Shown: piece after piece, positions 1 to 6,237 of the stretch
Layout of the letters: each line of letters begins with the position of its first letter
How positions within the stretch are numbered: the first letter of the stretch is position 1
Origin: Kutzneria sp035492655
GTDB taxonomy: Bacteria; Actinomycetota; Actinomycetes; Mycobacteriales; Pseudonocardiaceae
Assembly (NCBI GenBank): GCA_035492655.1
Contig: DATJJB010000363.1
Span: 1-11,234, forward strand
Direction: 5' to 3'
DNA: 11,234 nt
The notes under the pieces: model-generated
Seen by the model: only the letters and a program-made list of their open reading frames with translations
Told to the model about the DNA's origin: nothing
The model's database searches: none
Made by a program: the position numbers and the translations under genes

Positions 1-610
1 AGCCCGGGTGCTCGGTGGCGACCTTCTTGCCCAGGGTCTCGTACTCTTCCCAGGTGGTCGGCACCTGATAGCCCCACTGGGTCATCAGCGCGGCGTTGTA
101 CCACAGCACCGTCTGCGCCAGGTCGTTGCGCAGGCAGTAGATCACACCGTCCACTGTGCACGGTTGGTTGGCGTTGCGGGCCCAGCCGTCCAGCGTCGAC
201 TGCGGCAGCAGGCCCTTGTTCAACGGGGCGGCGAACTTGGCCGTGACCGCCCACGTCGCCTCGTTGTTCTGGGAGCTGAACACCACGTCCGGCCAGCCGT
301 TGCCGGTGCGGTTGAACAGGCTCACCTTGGTCTGCAGGTAGTTCGACCCGTTGGCGTCGCCGTCGTAGGTGACGATGTCCATCTTCACCGCGGGGTGCTG
401 CTTCTGGTACAGCTGCGCGGCGGCCAGCCGGGTCGAGTCGACCCACACGGTCAGCGGGCCGTCGGACTGCGGCGCCTGGGTGAAGCCGTCCTTGGCGTCA
501 CCGGCGTTCGTGGTGCCGCTACAGGCGGTGGCGACCAGCGCCAAGCCGGCCAACAGGGCGGTGGTCGGGCGAAGTCCTGCCGCGCGCACGGCGCGGTTCC
601 TACGGATCAT
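1..610 (-). CDS. Sugar ABC transporter substrate-binding lipoprotein (N-terminal 203 residues; cut by left edge)
   Basis: Reading the minus strand from an ATG at 610 gives 203 open codons that run off the window. The start has GGAG (complement of 617-620) 6 nt upstream. The N-terminus is a lipoprotein signal: basic MIRRNR, a hydrophobic stretch, then a lipobox ending VATAC with acylated Cys30 (Ala rather than Leu/Val at -3 is slightly atypical). The mature part begins with a Ser/Gly/Asp-rich linker, then PLTVWVDS near residue 52. Later come WPDVVFSSQNN (106-116), DGVIYCLRND (154-163), VLWYNAALM (168-176) and PTTWEEYETLGKKV (184-197), the usual succession in family 1 carbohydrate-binding proteins (CUT1 type). 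It would capture an oligosaccharide or sugar outside the membrane and deliver it to a permease encoded beyond the left edge. Cys151 and Cys159 could form a disulfide. The substrate is not determinable; the cellulose-binding hydrolase nearby suggests a plant polysaccharide product (inference). Confidence 0.88.
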   Translation of the reverse strand, partial: MIRRNRAVRAAGLRPTTALLAGLALVATACSGTTNAGDAKDGFTQAPQSDGPLTVWVDSTRLAAAQLYQKQHPAVKMDIVTYDGDANGSNYLQTKVSLFNRTGNGWPDVVFSSQNNEATWAVTAKFAAPLNKGLLPQSTLDGWARNANQPCTVDGVIYCLRNDLAQTVLWYNAALMTQWGYQVPTTWEEYETLGKKVATEHPG

Positions 611-645
611 GGCTTGCTCCACGGCGGTGTGGGCTGGCGACCCCA

Positions 646-697
646 GAATTAGGCTCCCCATCACCGCCCACGTCAAGAGCAAGAGCCCACCTAATTC
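646..697. promoter_or_regulatory. Inverted repeat in the transporter/GntR divergent region, with a TTGACG -35-like box
   Basis: GAATTAGG at 646-653 is repeated inverted as CCTAATTC at 690-697, an exact 8-bp match with centres 44 bp apart. Inside it a second inverted pair, GGCTC (652-656) and GAGCC (683-687), follows. Between the arms the minus strand reads TTGACG (complement of 671-676), a -35-like box for the transporter gene; the -10 is weak (TAATTC, complement of 646-651, 19-nt spacer). The arms are AT-rich in a GC-rich genome. An operator pair for the neighbouring GntR protein or another regulator is a reasonable inference, not proved. Confidence 0.35.
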
Positions 698-745
698 CGC
701 CGCTCCGGCGCATTTTTCGCGGATATTGGGCCATTCTCGCTAATC

Positions 746-761
746 TTCGATGGTTTCGATG
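746..761. repeat. Short tandem TTCGATG repeat upstream of the GntR gene
   Basis: TTCGATG occurs at 746-752 and again at 755-761, a 9-bp period, followed by further CGAT tetramers at 765-768 and 793-796; the last lies inside the perfect palindrome CATCGATG (790-797). The cluster sits in the most AT-rich part of the 255-bp gene-free stretch between the transporter and the regulator, so it may mark promoter or binding sites for the GntR gene. No convincing -35/-10 pair for that gene was seen. Confidence 0.25.
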
Positions 762-854
762 CGCCGATCGCGTCAAAATAAGTCCTACACATCGATGATC
801 CATCAGCGGTGGCGTACGCTCATCTCAGGCCGGTGTCCGGTTGGCCACGACCAC

Positions 855-859
855 GGAGG
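855..859 (+). promoter_or_regulatory. Ribosome binding site that sets the GntR start
   Basis: GGAGG lies exactly 6 nt before GTG at 866. An in-frame ATG at 809 would add 19 residues with no homology-like character and would put this site inside the coding sequence, so GTG 866 is preferred. Confidence 0.75.
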
Positions 860-865
860 TACGCG

Positions 866-1627
866 GTGGACGCACTGCCCGGAGCGCCGGCGACCGCCGG
901 GAAGGACGGCGTGTCGACCGCCTACCGTCCCGGCTACGAGCTCGTCGCCGAGCAGATCCTCCAGCTGATCGCCGATCTCCGGCTGCGCCCGGGCGACCGG
1001 ATGCCGACCGAGAACGAGCTGGCCGCCCGGCTGGGCACCAGCCGCACCGTGGTCCGGGAGGCGGTCAAGATCCTCTCCGCGATCGGCCGGGTGCGGGCGC
1101 AGAAGGGCCGCGGCCTCTACGTCGCCGACGACGAGGGCATGCTCGGCACGGCCCGCTGGGGCGGCTTCTTCCTGCCGACCGACCTCGACCACGTCTACAT
1201 GCTCTTCGAGTTCCGCCGCATCCAGGAGATGGAGGCCAGCCGGCTGGCCGCCACCCGCGCCACCCCGGCCGAGCTGCGGGCCATCGAGGCCGCGTGCGAG
1301 ACCTGCCGGCACGGCCATGTCACCGGCGAGGCGGCCGTCTTCGAGCAGGGCGACGACGCGTTCCACGTCGGGATCGCCACCGCCTCGCACAATCCGCTGC
1401 TGGTCATCGCCGTCCGCGAGGCCCGCCGGCTGCAGCACCAGTCCAGCGTGATCGGGCTGAACGGGACCATCGGCGGGCACGCCGAGGACGCCGTCGCCGA
1501 GCATGCCGCCATCTACCAGGCGATCAGGGACGGCAAGCCGGAGGCCGCGGCCCAGGCGGCCGCGCTGCACATCGACAACACGCTCGAGGACTACCGCCGC
1601 GAGATCCAGCGCCGCGTGTTCGGCTAG
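866..1627 (+). CDS. GntR-family transcriptional regulator, FadR subfamily (winged HTH plus FCD domain)
   Basis: This 253-residue protein starts at GTG 866, chosen for the GGAGG 6 nt upstream. Residues about 23-87 are the GntR winged helix: LVAEQILQLIADLRLRPGDRMPTENELAARLGTSRTVVREAVKILSAIG in overlapping pieces carries the LRPGDRMPTE loop and the SRTVVREA recognition helix, followed by the GRGLYV wing. Residues about 105-240 form an all-helical FCD ligand domain. The Asp163-x3-His167 pair (DDAFH), His213 and His235 match the metal-binding set of this family, and ASHNPLL (173-179) is the usual following motif. The length is typical. Proteins of this kind repress sugar-acid, sugar or carboxylate genes and release DNA on ligand binding. 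It is divergent from the sugar-binding lipoprotein gene, so that transporter is the likely target (inference). It converges on the hydrolase gene downstream. Confidence 0.9.
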   Translation: MDALPGAPATAGKDGVSTAYRPGYELVAEQILQLIADLRLRPGDRMPTENELAARLGTSRTVVREAVKILSAIGRVRAQKGRGLYVADDEGMLGTARWGGFFLPTDLDHVYMLFEFRRIQEMEASRLAATRATPAELRAIEAACETCRHGHVTGEAAVFEQGDDAFHVGIATASHNPLLVIAVREARRLQHQSSVIGLNGTIGGHAEDAVAEHAAIYQAIRDGKPEAAAQAAALHIDNTLEDYRREIQRRVFG

Positions 1628-1658
1628 CCCGGAGGACGGGTGCTTCCCGTCCCCCGGG
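1628..1658. terminator. Strong hairpin between convergent genes, probable bidirectional terminator
   Basis: The sequence directly after the GntR stop folds into 12 base pairs with a single mismatch: CCCGG-A-GGACGGG (1628-1640), loop TGCTT (1641-1645), CCCGTCC-C-CCGGG (1646-1658). It ends 7 nt before the hydrolase stop codon on the other strand. There is no long T-run on either side, which is common in actinomycetes. Placement between two converging stops supports termination of both genes. Confidence 0.75.
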
Positions 1659-1665
1659 CCGCGCA

Positions 1666-3693
1666 TCAGCCGGTGGCGCACACGGTTCCGTTGAGCGTGA
1701 AGGCGATCGGCGGCACGTTCGGCCCGGTGTAGTTGGCCACGAAGCCGGCGTTCACGGTGGCGTTCGGCGCCAGCGTCCCGGTGCCGGTCACGACGACGTT
1801 CGTGCCGTTCTGGGTCCACGTCGCGTTCCAGCCGCTGCTGATCTGCCGGTACCCGGCCGGCCAGGTGAAGGCGAGCGTCCAGCCGTCGAGCGGGGCCGTG
1901 CCGGTGTTGGTGATGTCGACGCCGCCGACGAAGCCGCTGGCCCAGTCGTTCGTGTCGGCGTACCGCACCGAACACGTGCTCTGGGCCGGCGCGGTCGTGG
2001 TGAACGTCAGCGGCGGCGAGGACCACGACACCGCGCCGGCGCCGTTGCGGGCCAACACGTTCACCGTGTACCGCTTGCCCGGCTCAAGGTTGCCGACGGT
2101 CAATGACGTGCCGGTCGTCTCCCCCAGCTCTTCGCTCGTGGTGCCGACCTGCCGGTACACCTCGTACTTCAGACCGGCGCCGGTCGCCGGCCAGGAGATC
2201 GTGGCGGTCCGGTCGGTCACCGCGCCGGCGGACGGCTGCGCCGGCGCCGCGGGTCGGCCGGTGGTCGGCGCGGCCGGATGGAGCAGCACGGTCGTCAGCG
2301 AGTACGGCGGCAGCGTCTGGCTGGTGGCCGTGCCGGCGGAGGTGGTGGTGACGGCGGCCGCGCCGTTGGTGAACGTCGACACCGTCGGCGCGGCGTCGGA
2401 CGGCGTGTAGCCGGCATAGTTGATCGCCACCGTCCGGGCCGCGTCCGGGTCCTTGTTCACCAGCATCAGCGCGAGGTCGCCGTTGGCCCGGCGAACGGCG
2501 TAGGCGTTGACCGAGGACTGGTCGCTGCCGGCGGTCACGAACTGGTCGCCGGGACGGGCGAAGGACCCCAGCATGGACAACGCGTGGTACGGCGCGAAAG
2601 GCGTGTTCACCGCCGGCTCGCAGACGGAGTTGACGCAGCCCCCGCTGGACAGCAGGCCGGAGTCGCCGTAGTCGGTCTGACCGGCCACAGTGGACACCGT
2701 GGTGGGCCCGTTGTGGGTGTCCCACCAGTCGACCGTGAACACGCCGTTGGCCAGCAGGCTGGCGTAGGTCTCGGCGGCGAACAGGGCGCCGGGCTGGGTG
2801 TCCATGCCGACGGCGGTGTTGGTCTCGGTCAGTGCGATGCCGATGTCCCGGCCGCCCGCGTACCGGCTGATCTCCTGACGGGTCAGGTAGATCATGTCGG
2901 TGACCTGGTCCGGGCGGGACAGCTCGTCGGCCGCGGTCGCGCCGGTCGGGTACCAGTGCAGGATCACGAAGTCGATGTGCGACGCCGCGATCGACAGCAC
3001 GGTCTGGTTCCACGTCGCGGAGTCACCGCTGCCGACCAGACCGTCCGGCCAGTTCGCCGGCGTGGTGAGGACCGCGCCGATCTTGACCGTCGGGTCGACG
3101 GCCTTCATCGCCTCGGAGTAGGCGACCACGCCCTGCGCGTAGGCCGTCGGACTCTTGTCGGCGTGCTGGTCGGCCTCCCAGTCGGCGCCGTAGTGGCCGT
3201 TGCCGTACAGCTCGTTGCCGATTTCCCAGTACTTCGCCCCGTATCCCTTGGTGACGTTGGCGTAGCGCACCCAATCGGCGGCCTCCTGCGGCGTGCCACT
3301 GCCGTAGTCGGCGATGATGATCGGCTGAGCGCCGGCGCGGCGCACGCCGCCCATGAAGGTGTCGAAGTCAGTGTTCGGTGCGACGTAGCCGCCCGGCGCG
3401 GTGTTGTCCTTCCAGTGGTAGATGTCGCCGTAGGAACCGCCCGGGTAGCGCATCATCCCGACGCCGGCCTTGGCGTACAGGTCGGCCACGGTGTCCGTGC
3501 CGAGCTCGCTGTCCCACACCGCGTGGTTCACGCCGACCGCCGTGTCGGACACGGTGGCCAGCCCGGCGCGGGCATTGACCGTGACCGTCGCCGCCGGGTC
3601 GGCCGCGGCCGGCGCGGCCACGAGCAGTCCCGCGCCGAGTGCCGCAACCGCCGTGATCAGACGGAATCGCCGCGCCGCCAACAAGATCACCAT
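1666..3693 (-). CDS. Secreted clan GH-A-like glycoside hydrolase with Fn3 and C-terminal CBM2 (675 aa)
   Basis: The ATG at 3693 opens a clean signal peptide (MVILLAARRFRL, hydrophobic core, then AAPAAA before D32); the upstream codons do not resemble any exported leader. Residues about 45-385 look like a TIM-barrel hydrolase: MRYPGGSYGDIYHWK (81-95), YWEIGNELYGNG (155-166) with Glu161 as likely acid/base, FVILHWYPTG (242-251), and ALTETNT (287-293) with Glu290 as likely nucleophile. The YPGG...YHWK and GNE motifs are reminiscent of alpha-L-arabinofuranosidases (GH51-like), but I cannot fix the family. A beta-sandwich follows (about 385-472), then an Fn3 linker domain (about 480-567). The end is a CBM2 (about 574-672), bracketed by Cys574 and Cys672 with exposed-type Trp584, Trp622 and Trp626. 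The protein should bind cellulose and trim hemicellulose side chains or related glycans outside the cell. Cys353 and Cys358 may pair. Confidence 0.85.
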   Translation of the reverse strand: MVILLAARRFRLITAVAALGAGLLVAAPAAADPAATVTVNARAGLATVSDTAVGVNHAVWDSELGTDTVADLYAKAGVGMMRYPGGSYGDIYHWKDNTAPGGYVAPNTDFDTFMGGVRRAGAQPIIIADYGSGTPQEAADWVRYANVTKGYGAKYWEIGNELYGNGHYGADWEADQHADKSPTAYAQGVVAYSEAMKAVDPTVKIGAVLTTPANWPDGLVGSGDSATWNQTVLSIAASHIDFVILHWYPTGATAADELSRPDQVTDMIYLTRQEISRYAGGRDIGIALTETNTAVGMDTQPGALFAAETYASLLANGVFTVDWWDTHNGPTTVSTVAGQTDYGDSGLLSSGGCVNSVCEPAVNTPFAPYHALSMLGSFARPGDQFVTAGSDQSSVNAYAVRRANGDLALMLVNKDPDAARTVAINYAGYTPSDAAPTVSTFTNGAAAVTTTSAGTATSQTLPPYSLTTVLLHPAAPTTGRPAAPAQPSAGAVTDRTATISWPATGAGLKYEVYRQVGTTSEELGETTGTSLTVGNLEPGKRYTVNVLARNGAGAVSWSSPPLTFTTTAPAQSTCSVRYADTNDWASGFVGGVDITNTGTAPLDGWTLAFTWPAGYRQISSGWNATWTQNGTNVVVTGTGTLAPNATVNAGFVANYTGPNVPPIAFTLNGTVCATG

Positions 3694-3767
3694 CCTGCCT
3701 GTGCCGCAAAGGGAAGATCGCTGTCCGGCCCGAGGAGAACACCGCCGCGAGCGGACCGTCAACCGGC

Positions 3768-3822
3768 GAAACCGTCGAACCGGGTGGTCGGCGAAACTTT
3801 CACTCCGACAGCACGGAAACTT
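3768..3822. promoter_or_regulatory. Three spaced GAAAC boxes, one a perfect GAAACTTTC palindrome, in the hydrolase/expansin divergent region
   Basis: GAAAC begins at 3768, 3793 and 3816 (steps of 25 and 23 bp). The middle copy is the perfect odd palindrome GAAACTTTC (3793-3801); the third reads GAAACTT. The cluster lies 75-130 bp upstream of the hydrolase start and reaches the -35 box of the rightward promoter. Inverted repeats of the GAAA-N-TTTC type are known from Streptomyces xylanase promoters (recalled from the literature, not checked). An operator controlling both divergent genes is inferred. A minus-strand TTGACG (complement of 3758-3763) could be the hydrolase -35, but no good -10 accompanies it. 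Confidence 0.5.
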
Positions 3823-3851
3823 GACAGCGCGGCCTCGGCCGCTCGCAGAAT
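3821..3851 (+). promoter_or_regulatory. Candidate promoter reading into the expansin-like remnant
   Basis: A perfect TTGACA (3821-3826) is followed after a long 19-nt spacer by CAGAAT (3846-3851, 4 of 6 to consensus). The ATG at 3858 would then lie at or next to the transcription start, giving a leaderless message; this agrees with the lack of any ribosome binding site. The spacer contains the palindrome GCGGCC-TC-GGCCGC (3829-3842), another possible repressor site. Confidence 0.4.
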
Positions 3852-3857
3852 CGACGC

Positions 3858-4370
3858 ATGCACAAGGGTGTCGCGTCCCGACCGACCTCGGTCGCCCTGC
3901 CGGCGACGGGGCCGGTGGCCGGCCCGACCACGCCGGCCTCCGTGCCCGGCAACGCCACGTGCTTCGCCGGACTCGGCTCACCCTACGGCGGCTGTGGGCT
4001 GCCGCAGTCCGCGCTGGACAGCCAGAACTTCCTGACGCTCAACGTGTTCAACTCGCCCGGCGATGACGGCTGGCACCCGCGGCCGATCCCGGCGTCGTCG
4101 TCGAACGCCATCGGCTCGTTCGACGACGGGCCGGGGCAAGCCTTCTGTCGCAACGACTCGTGGGTGTCCGACGGCGACGACGGAGCGACGCTCACCATCC
4201 TCGTCGCGGACAGCTGCGACATCAGCATCGGATTCATCCGGTCGGCCCAACCGCACTGGCCGGTGAAAACGGTTTCCCACCTACCGAACGGGATTCACGG
4301 CGTCCAGCACTACTCCGAAGGAGGATGGCACGCGGCCACCGCGGACTCCGACATGGACCAGGAGTACTAG
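3858..4370 (+). pseudogene. Expansin-like secreted protein gene, internally deleted and probably decayed
   Basis: The frame is open for 170 codons, but the product looks like pieces of a bacterial expansin-like protein. Residues 34-63 (TCFAGL, SPYGGCGLPQ, LDSQNFLTLNV), 73-80 (HPRPIPAS) and 96-120 (FCRNDSWV, DGATLTILVADSC) fit the start and core of its double-psi barrel. Residues 121-166 (DISIGFIRSAQPHWP, SHLPNGIHGVQHY, GGWHAA) fit the second, CBM63-like domain. From memory of such proteins, about 20 residues are missing near residue 91 and about 50 between Cys120 and Asp121. The second gap removes the conserved C-x(n)-H-x-D-L segment of the barrel. The N-terminus (MHKGVASRPTSVALPATGP) is no longer a signal peptide, there is no ribosome binding site, and the protein ends early at TAG after DMDQEY. 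Both gaps are in frame. Being divergent from a CBM2 hydrolase suits a former cell-wall-loosening helper. A short genuine variant is the alternative. Confidence 0.6.
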
Positions 4371-4378
4371 TTCTCACT

Positions 4379-4400
4379 GCCGTCGTCCTGCTCCGACGGC
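4379..4400 (+). terminator. Hairpin downstream of the expansin-like remnant
   Basis: GCCGTCG (4379-4385) and CGACGGC (4394-4400) form a perfect 7-bp stem with an 8-nt loop, 8 nt past the TAG. An alternative stem GACGG/CCGTC starts within the second arm, so the two could compete. No T-run follows. It may be a terminator, or simply part of the lost 3' end of the ancestral gene. Confidence 0.4.
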
Positions 4401-4470
4401 CGCCGTCCGGCCTACCGAGAGTCACGCGCACGACGTCATGAGTGAACGTTCCTTCCTTGCCCCGCACTGA

Positions 4471-4484
4471 TGTTTGCGGTAACA
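4471..4484. promoter_or_regulatory. Candidate LacI-type operator upstream of the LacI gene
   Basis: TGTTTGC-GGTAACA is a 14-bp imperfect palindrome with a central CG and 5 of 7 symmetric positions (TGTT...AACA). Size and central CG fit LacI-family operators. It lies 43 bp before the chosen start, so autoregulation is the natural inference. Confidence 0.4.
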
Positions 4485-4517
4485 CTGAGGTCACGCCACT
4501 GGACAATGCCGTCGTGT

Positions 4518-4521
4518 GAGG
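4518..4521 (+). promoter_or_regulatory. Ribosome binding site that sets the LacI start
   Basis: GAGG lies 6 nt before GTG at 4528. The alternative in-frame GTG at 4516 has no Shine-Dalgarno sequence upstream and would add only four residues. Confidence 0.55.
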
Positions 4522-4527
4522 TGGAGC

Positions 4528-5556
4528 GTGACCGCTGTCGAGCCGTGCCCTGCGCGCCCGACGCTCGCTGATGTCGCGCGGGCGGCCGGGGTGTCCTCGG
4601 CAACCGCGTCCCGAGTGCTCAACGGTTTTCCGCGCGTGCGCGCCGAGACCCGCAGACAGGTCGAATCCGCGATGGCGACGCTGGGGTACGAACGCCAGCG
4701 CGCCGCGCGGGGGCCGACCCAGCCACGCACGCGCTCGATCGCGTTCGTGGTGTGCGAGGAGGGCATGCGCCTGTTCTCCGATCCGTACTTCGCGCGCATC
4801 GTGGTCGGCGTCGGCCGCGAGGTGACCGCCGCCGGGCTGCAACTGGTGCTGTTACCAGTTCCATCCACAATGGACTGTCAGGCGCCGGCCATGCACTACC
4901 TGAGCAGTGGTCACGTGGACGGCGCGTTGTTCGTCAGCATGCACGGCCGCAGTCCGCTCGATCTCGACCGCATCGAGGTCCCCGTGGTCGTCGGCGGCCG
5001 GCCGGTGGACGGCGAGCACGGCGATGTGTCCTATGTGGACGCCGACAACGTCGGTGGCGCCGCACAGGCGGTCCGCCACCTCATCGACAGCGGCCGGTCC
5101 TCGATCGCCACCGTGGCCGGGCCGAGGGACATGACCGTCGGACTGGACCGGTTGGCCGGGTACCGCCGGGTGATGGCCGACGCCGAGCGGTCCGACCACG
5201 GCCTGGTGGCCTTCGGCGATTTCGGCCAGGCCTCGGGCGAGCACGCCGCGGCCCGGCTGTTGGAGCGCCGGCCGGACGTGGACGCCATCTTCACCGCGTC
5301 CGACCTGATGGCCGTCGGCGTGCTGCGGGCACTGCGCCGGGCCGGCCGCCGGGTGCCCGACGACGTCGCCGTGATCGGGTTCGACGACCTGCCGATCGGC
5401 CGCCGCACCGATCCCCCGCTGACCACCGTCCGTCAGCCCATCGAGGAGATGGGCGCGCGCATGACCCGCGAACTGCTCGGCCTGATCGTCAGCGGCCCGT
5501 CCACGCCACGCCGCGTCGTGCTCGACACCGAACTCGTGCTGCGCGCCTCGGCGTGA
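4528..5556 (+). CDS. LacI-family sugar-responsive transcriptional repressor (342 aa)
   Basis: Residues 11-31 (PTLADVARAAGVSSATASRVL) are the diagnostic LacI helix-turn-helix, followed by N-G-F and the hinge region with ETRRQV and LGY. Residues about 68-340 form the periplasmic-binding-protein-like effector domain: RSIAFVV, the YFARIVVGVGREV helix, DGALFVS, PVVVGGRPV, DADNVGGAAQAVRHLI, and the family-typical end DAIFTASDLMAVGVLRAL, VPDDVAVIGFDDLPIG, PPLTTVRQPIEEMG. Length is normal. Such proteins bind an operator as dimers and leave it when a sugar binds. Position beside the hydrolase and expansin remnant suggests it governs them or itself. The start is GTG 4528, chosen by its ribosome binding site. 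Its stop lies 6 bp from that of the convergent PhoU gene, with only a 4-bp GC hairpin (CCGC/GCGG, 5560-5570) there. Confidence 0.92.
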   Translation: MTAVEPCPARPTLADVARAAGVSSATASRVLNGFPRVRAETRRQVESAMATLGYERQRAARGPTQPRTRSIAFVVCEEGMRLFSDPYFARIVVGVGREVTAAGLQLVLLPVPSTMDCQAPAMHYLSSGHVDGALFVSMHGRSPLDLDRIEVPVVVGGRPVDGEHGDVSYVDADNVGGAAQAVRHLIDSGRSSIATVAGPRDMTVGLDRLAGYRRVMADAERSDHGLVAFGDFGQASGEHAAARLLERRPDVDAIFTASDLMAVGVLRALRRAGRRVPDDVAVIGFDDLPIGRRTDPPLTTVRQPIEEMGARMTRELLGLIVSGPSTPRRVVLDTELVLRASA

Positions 5557-5562
5557 ACCCCG

Positions 5563-6210
5563 CTACGCGGTGGGCAGCTCGCCGGTCGCGGCGAAGTCGA
5601 GCCGGCGGGCCACCGAAACGGACTGGTCGGCGAACCGCTCGTAGAACCGGGCGACCAGCGCGAGGCTGGCGGCGATGCGCGGGCCGTGCTCGAAGTCCGG
5701 GGCGCTGATGGTCGCCATCAGGCCGGCGTGCACCTGGTCGACCTGGGTGTCGACCTGCTCCAGCTCGGCGAACGCGCCGGCGGCCGGCGCGGTGATCAAC
5801 TCGGCCAGCCGGTCGGCCATGCTCGCGGTGATCTCGCCCAGCGTCGTGAAGGTGCTCTCCAGCTCGGCCGGCACGGCGTGCTCGGGATGGTTGAACCGGG
5901 CCGTGTCGGCGACGTGCGCGGCCAGGTCGCCCATGCGCTCCACCTTCTGCGCGCAGTAGGTGGCCGCGAGCACGATCCGCAGGTCACGGGCGACCGGCGC
6001 CTGCAGGGCCAGCAGGGCGTACGCGTGCTCTTCGCATTCGGCACGCTGGGCGTCGAGCTTGGCGTCGTCGACGAGGACCTGCTCGGCCAGCCCCAGATCG
6101 GCGGTCAGCAGCGCCGTGCTCGCCCGGCGCATCGCGGCGGCGGCCGCCGTGCTCATGCCGGCCAGTTGCGAGCCCAACCGGCTCAGGTCTCCGTGAAAGG
6201 CTTCGCGCAC
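5563..6210 (-). CDS. phoU: PhoU-like phosphate signalling / transport regulatory protein (215 aa)
   Basis: The protein is all-helical with two PhoU repeats. It starts MREAFHGDLSRLGSQLAGM, as actinobacterial PhoU proteins do. The first repeat has DLRIVLAATYCAQKVERMGDLAAHVAD (about 77-103) with the E/D-x3-D metal motif (ERMGD); the second has ARFYERFADQSVSVARRLDF (about 187-206), with the weaker ERFAD equivalent. Length matches the family. PhoU links the PstSCAB phosphate transporter to the PhoR/PhoP-type two-component system and damps phosphate uptake when phosphate is sufficient. No pst or pho kinase genes are in this window, so it is an isolated copy here. The GTG start at 6210 has no Shine-Dalgarno sequence and may be leaderless. 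It follows a small acidic protein gene by 27 bp on the same strand. Confidence 0.9.
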   Translation of the reverse strand: MREAFHGDLSRLGSQLAGMSTAAAAAMRRASTALLTADLGLAEQVLVDDAKLDAQRAECEEHAYALLALQAPVARDLRIVLAATYCAQKVERMGDLAAHVADTARFNHPEHAVPAELESTFTTLGEITASMADRLAELITAPAAGAFAELEQVDTQVDQVHAGLMATISAPDFEHGPRIAASLALVARFYERFADQSVSVARRLDFAATGELPTA

Positions 6211-6216
6211 CCGATG

Positions 6217-6222
6217 AGGGTA
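6217..6222 (-). promoter_or_regulatory. Candidate -10 box for leaderless phoU transcription
   Basis: On the minus strand GATACCCT precedes the GTG start; its TACCCT core (complement of 6217-6222, matching TAnnnT) ends 6 nt before the first base of the codon. That spacing would start the message at the GTG and would explain the missing ribosome binding site. The -35 region (TCGGTG) is poor, so the call is tentative. Confidence 0.35.
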
Positions 6223-6237
6223 TCGGAGCAGACCTGA

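Noticed and set aside
803..2026. A 407-codon minus-strand frame across the GntR gene
   Set aside because: It runs antisense through the GntR domain and into the hydrolase in another frame, with His/Arg-rich low-complexity translation.
2278..4035. A 585-codon open frame on the plus strand through the hydrolase gene
   Set aside because: It is antisense to a gene with signal peptide, catalytic motifs and CBM2. The translation is Val/Gly/Arg-rich low complexity with no domain, a common by-product of high-GC coding DNA.
4265..4276. LacI-like near-palindrome GAAAACGGTTTC
   Set aside because: It lies inside the expansin-like reading frame, encodes conserved-looking residues (VKTVSH) and is far from any start; chance is more likely.
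4371..4515. Possible promoter for the LacI gene (TTGCGG at 4474 with GACAAT at 4502)
   Set aside because: The spacer would be 22 nt, outside the workable range, and the -10 is poor.
5557..5574. Hairpin CCGC-TAC-GCGG between LacI and PhoU stops
   Set aside because: Only four base pairs with a 3-nt loop and no T-run; too weak to list as a terminator.
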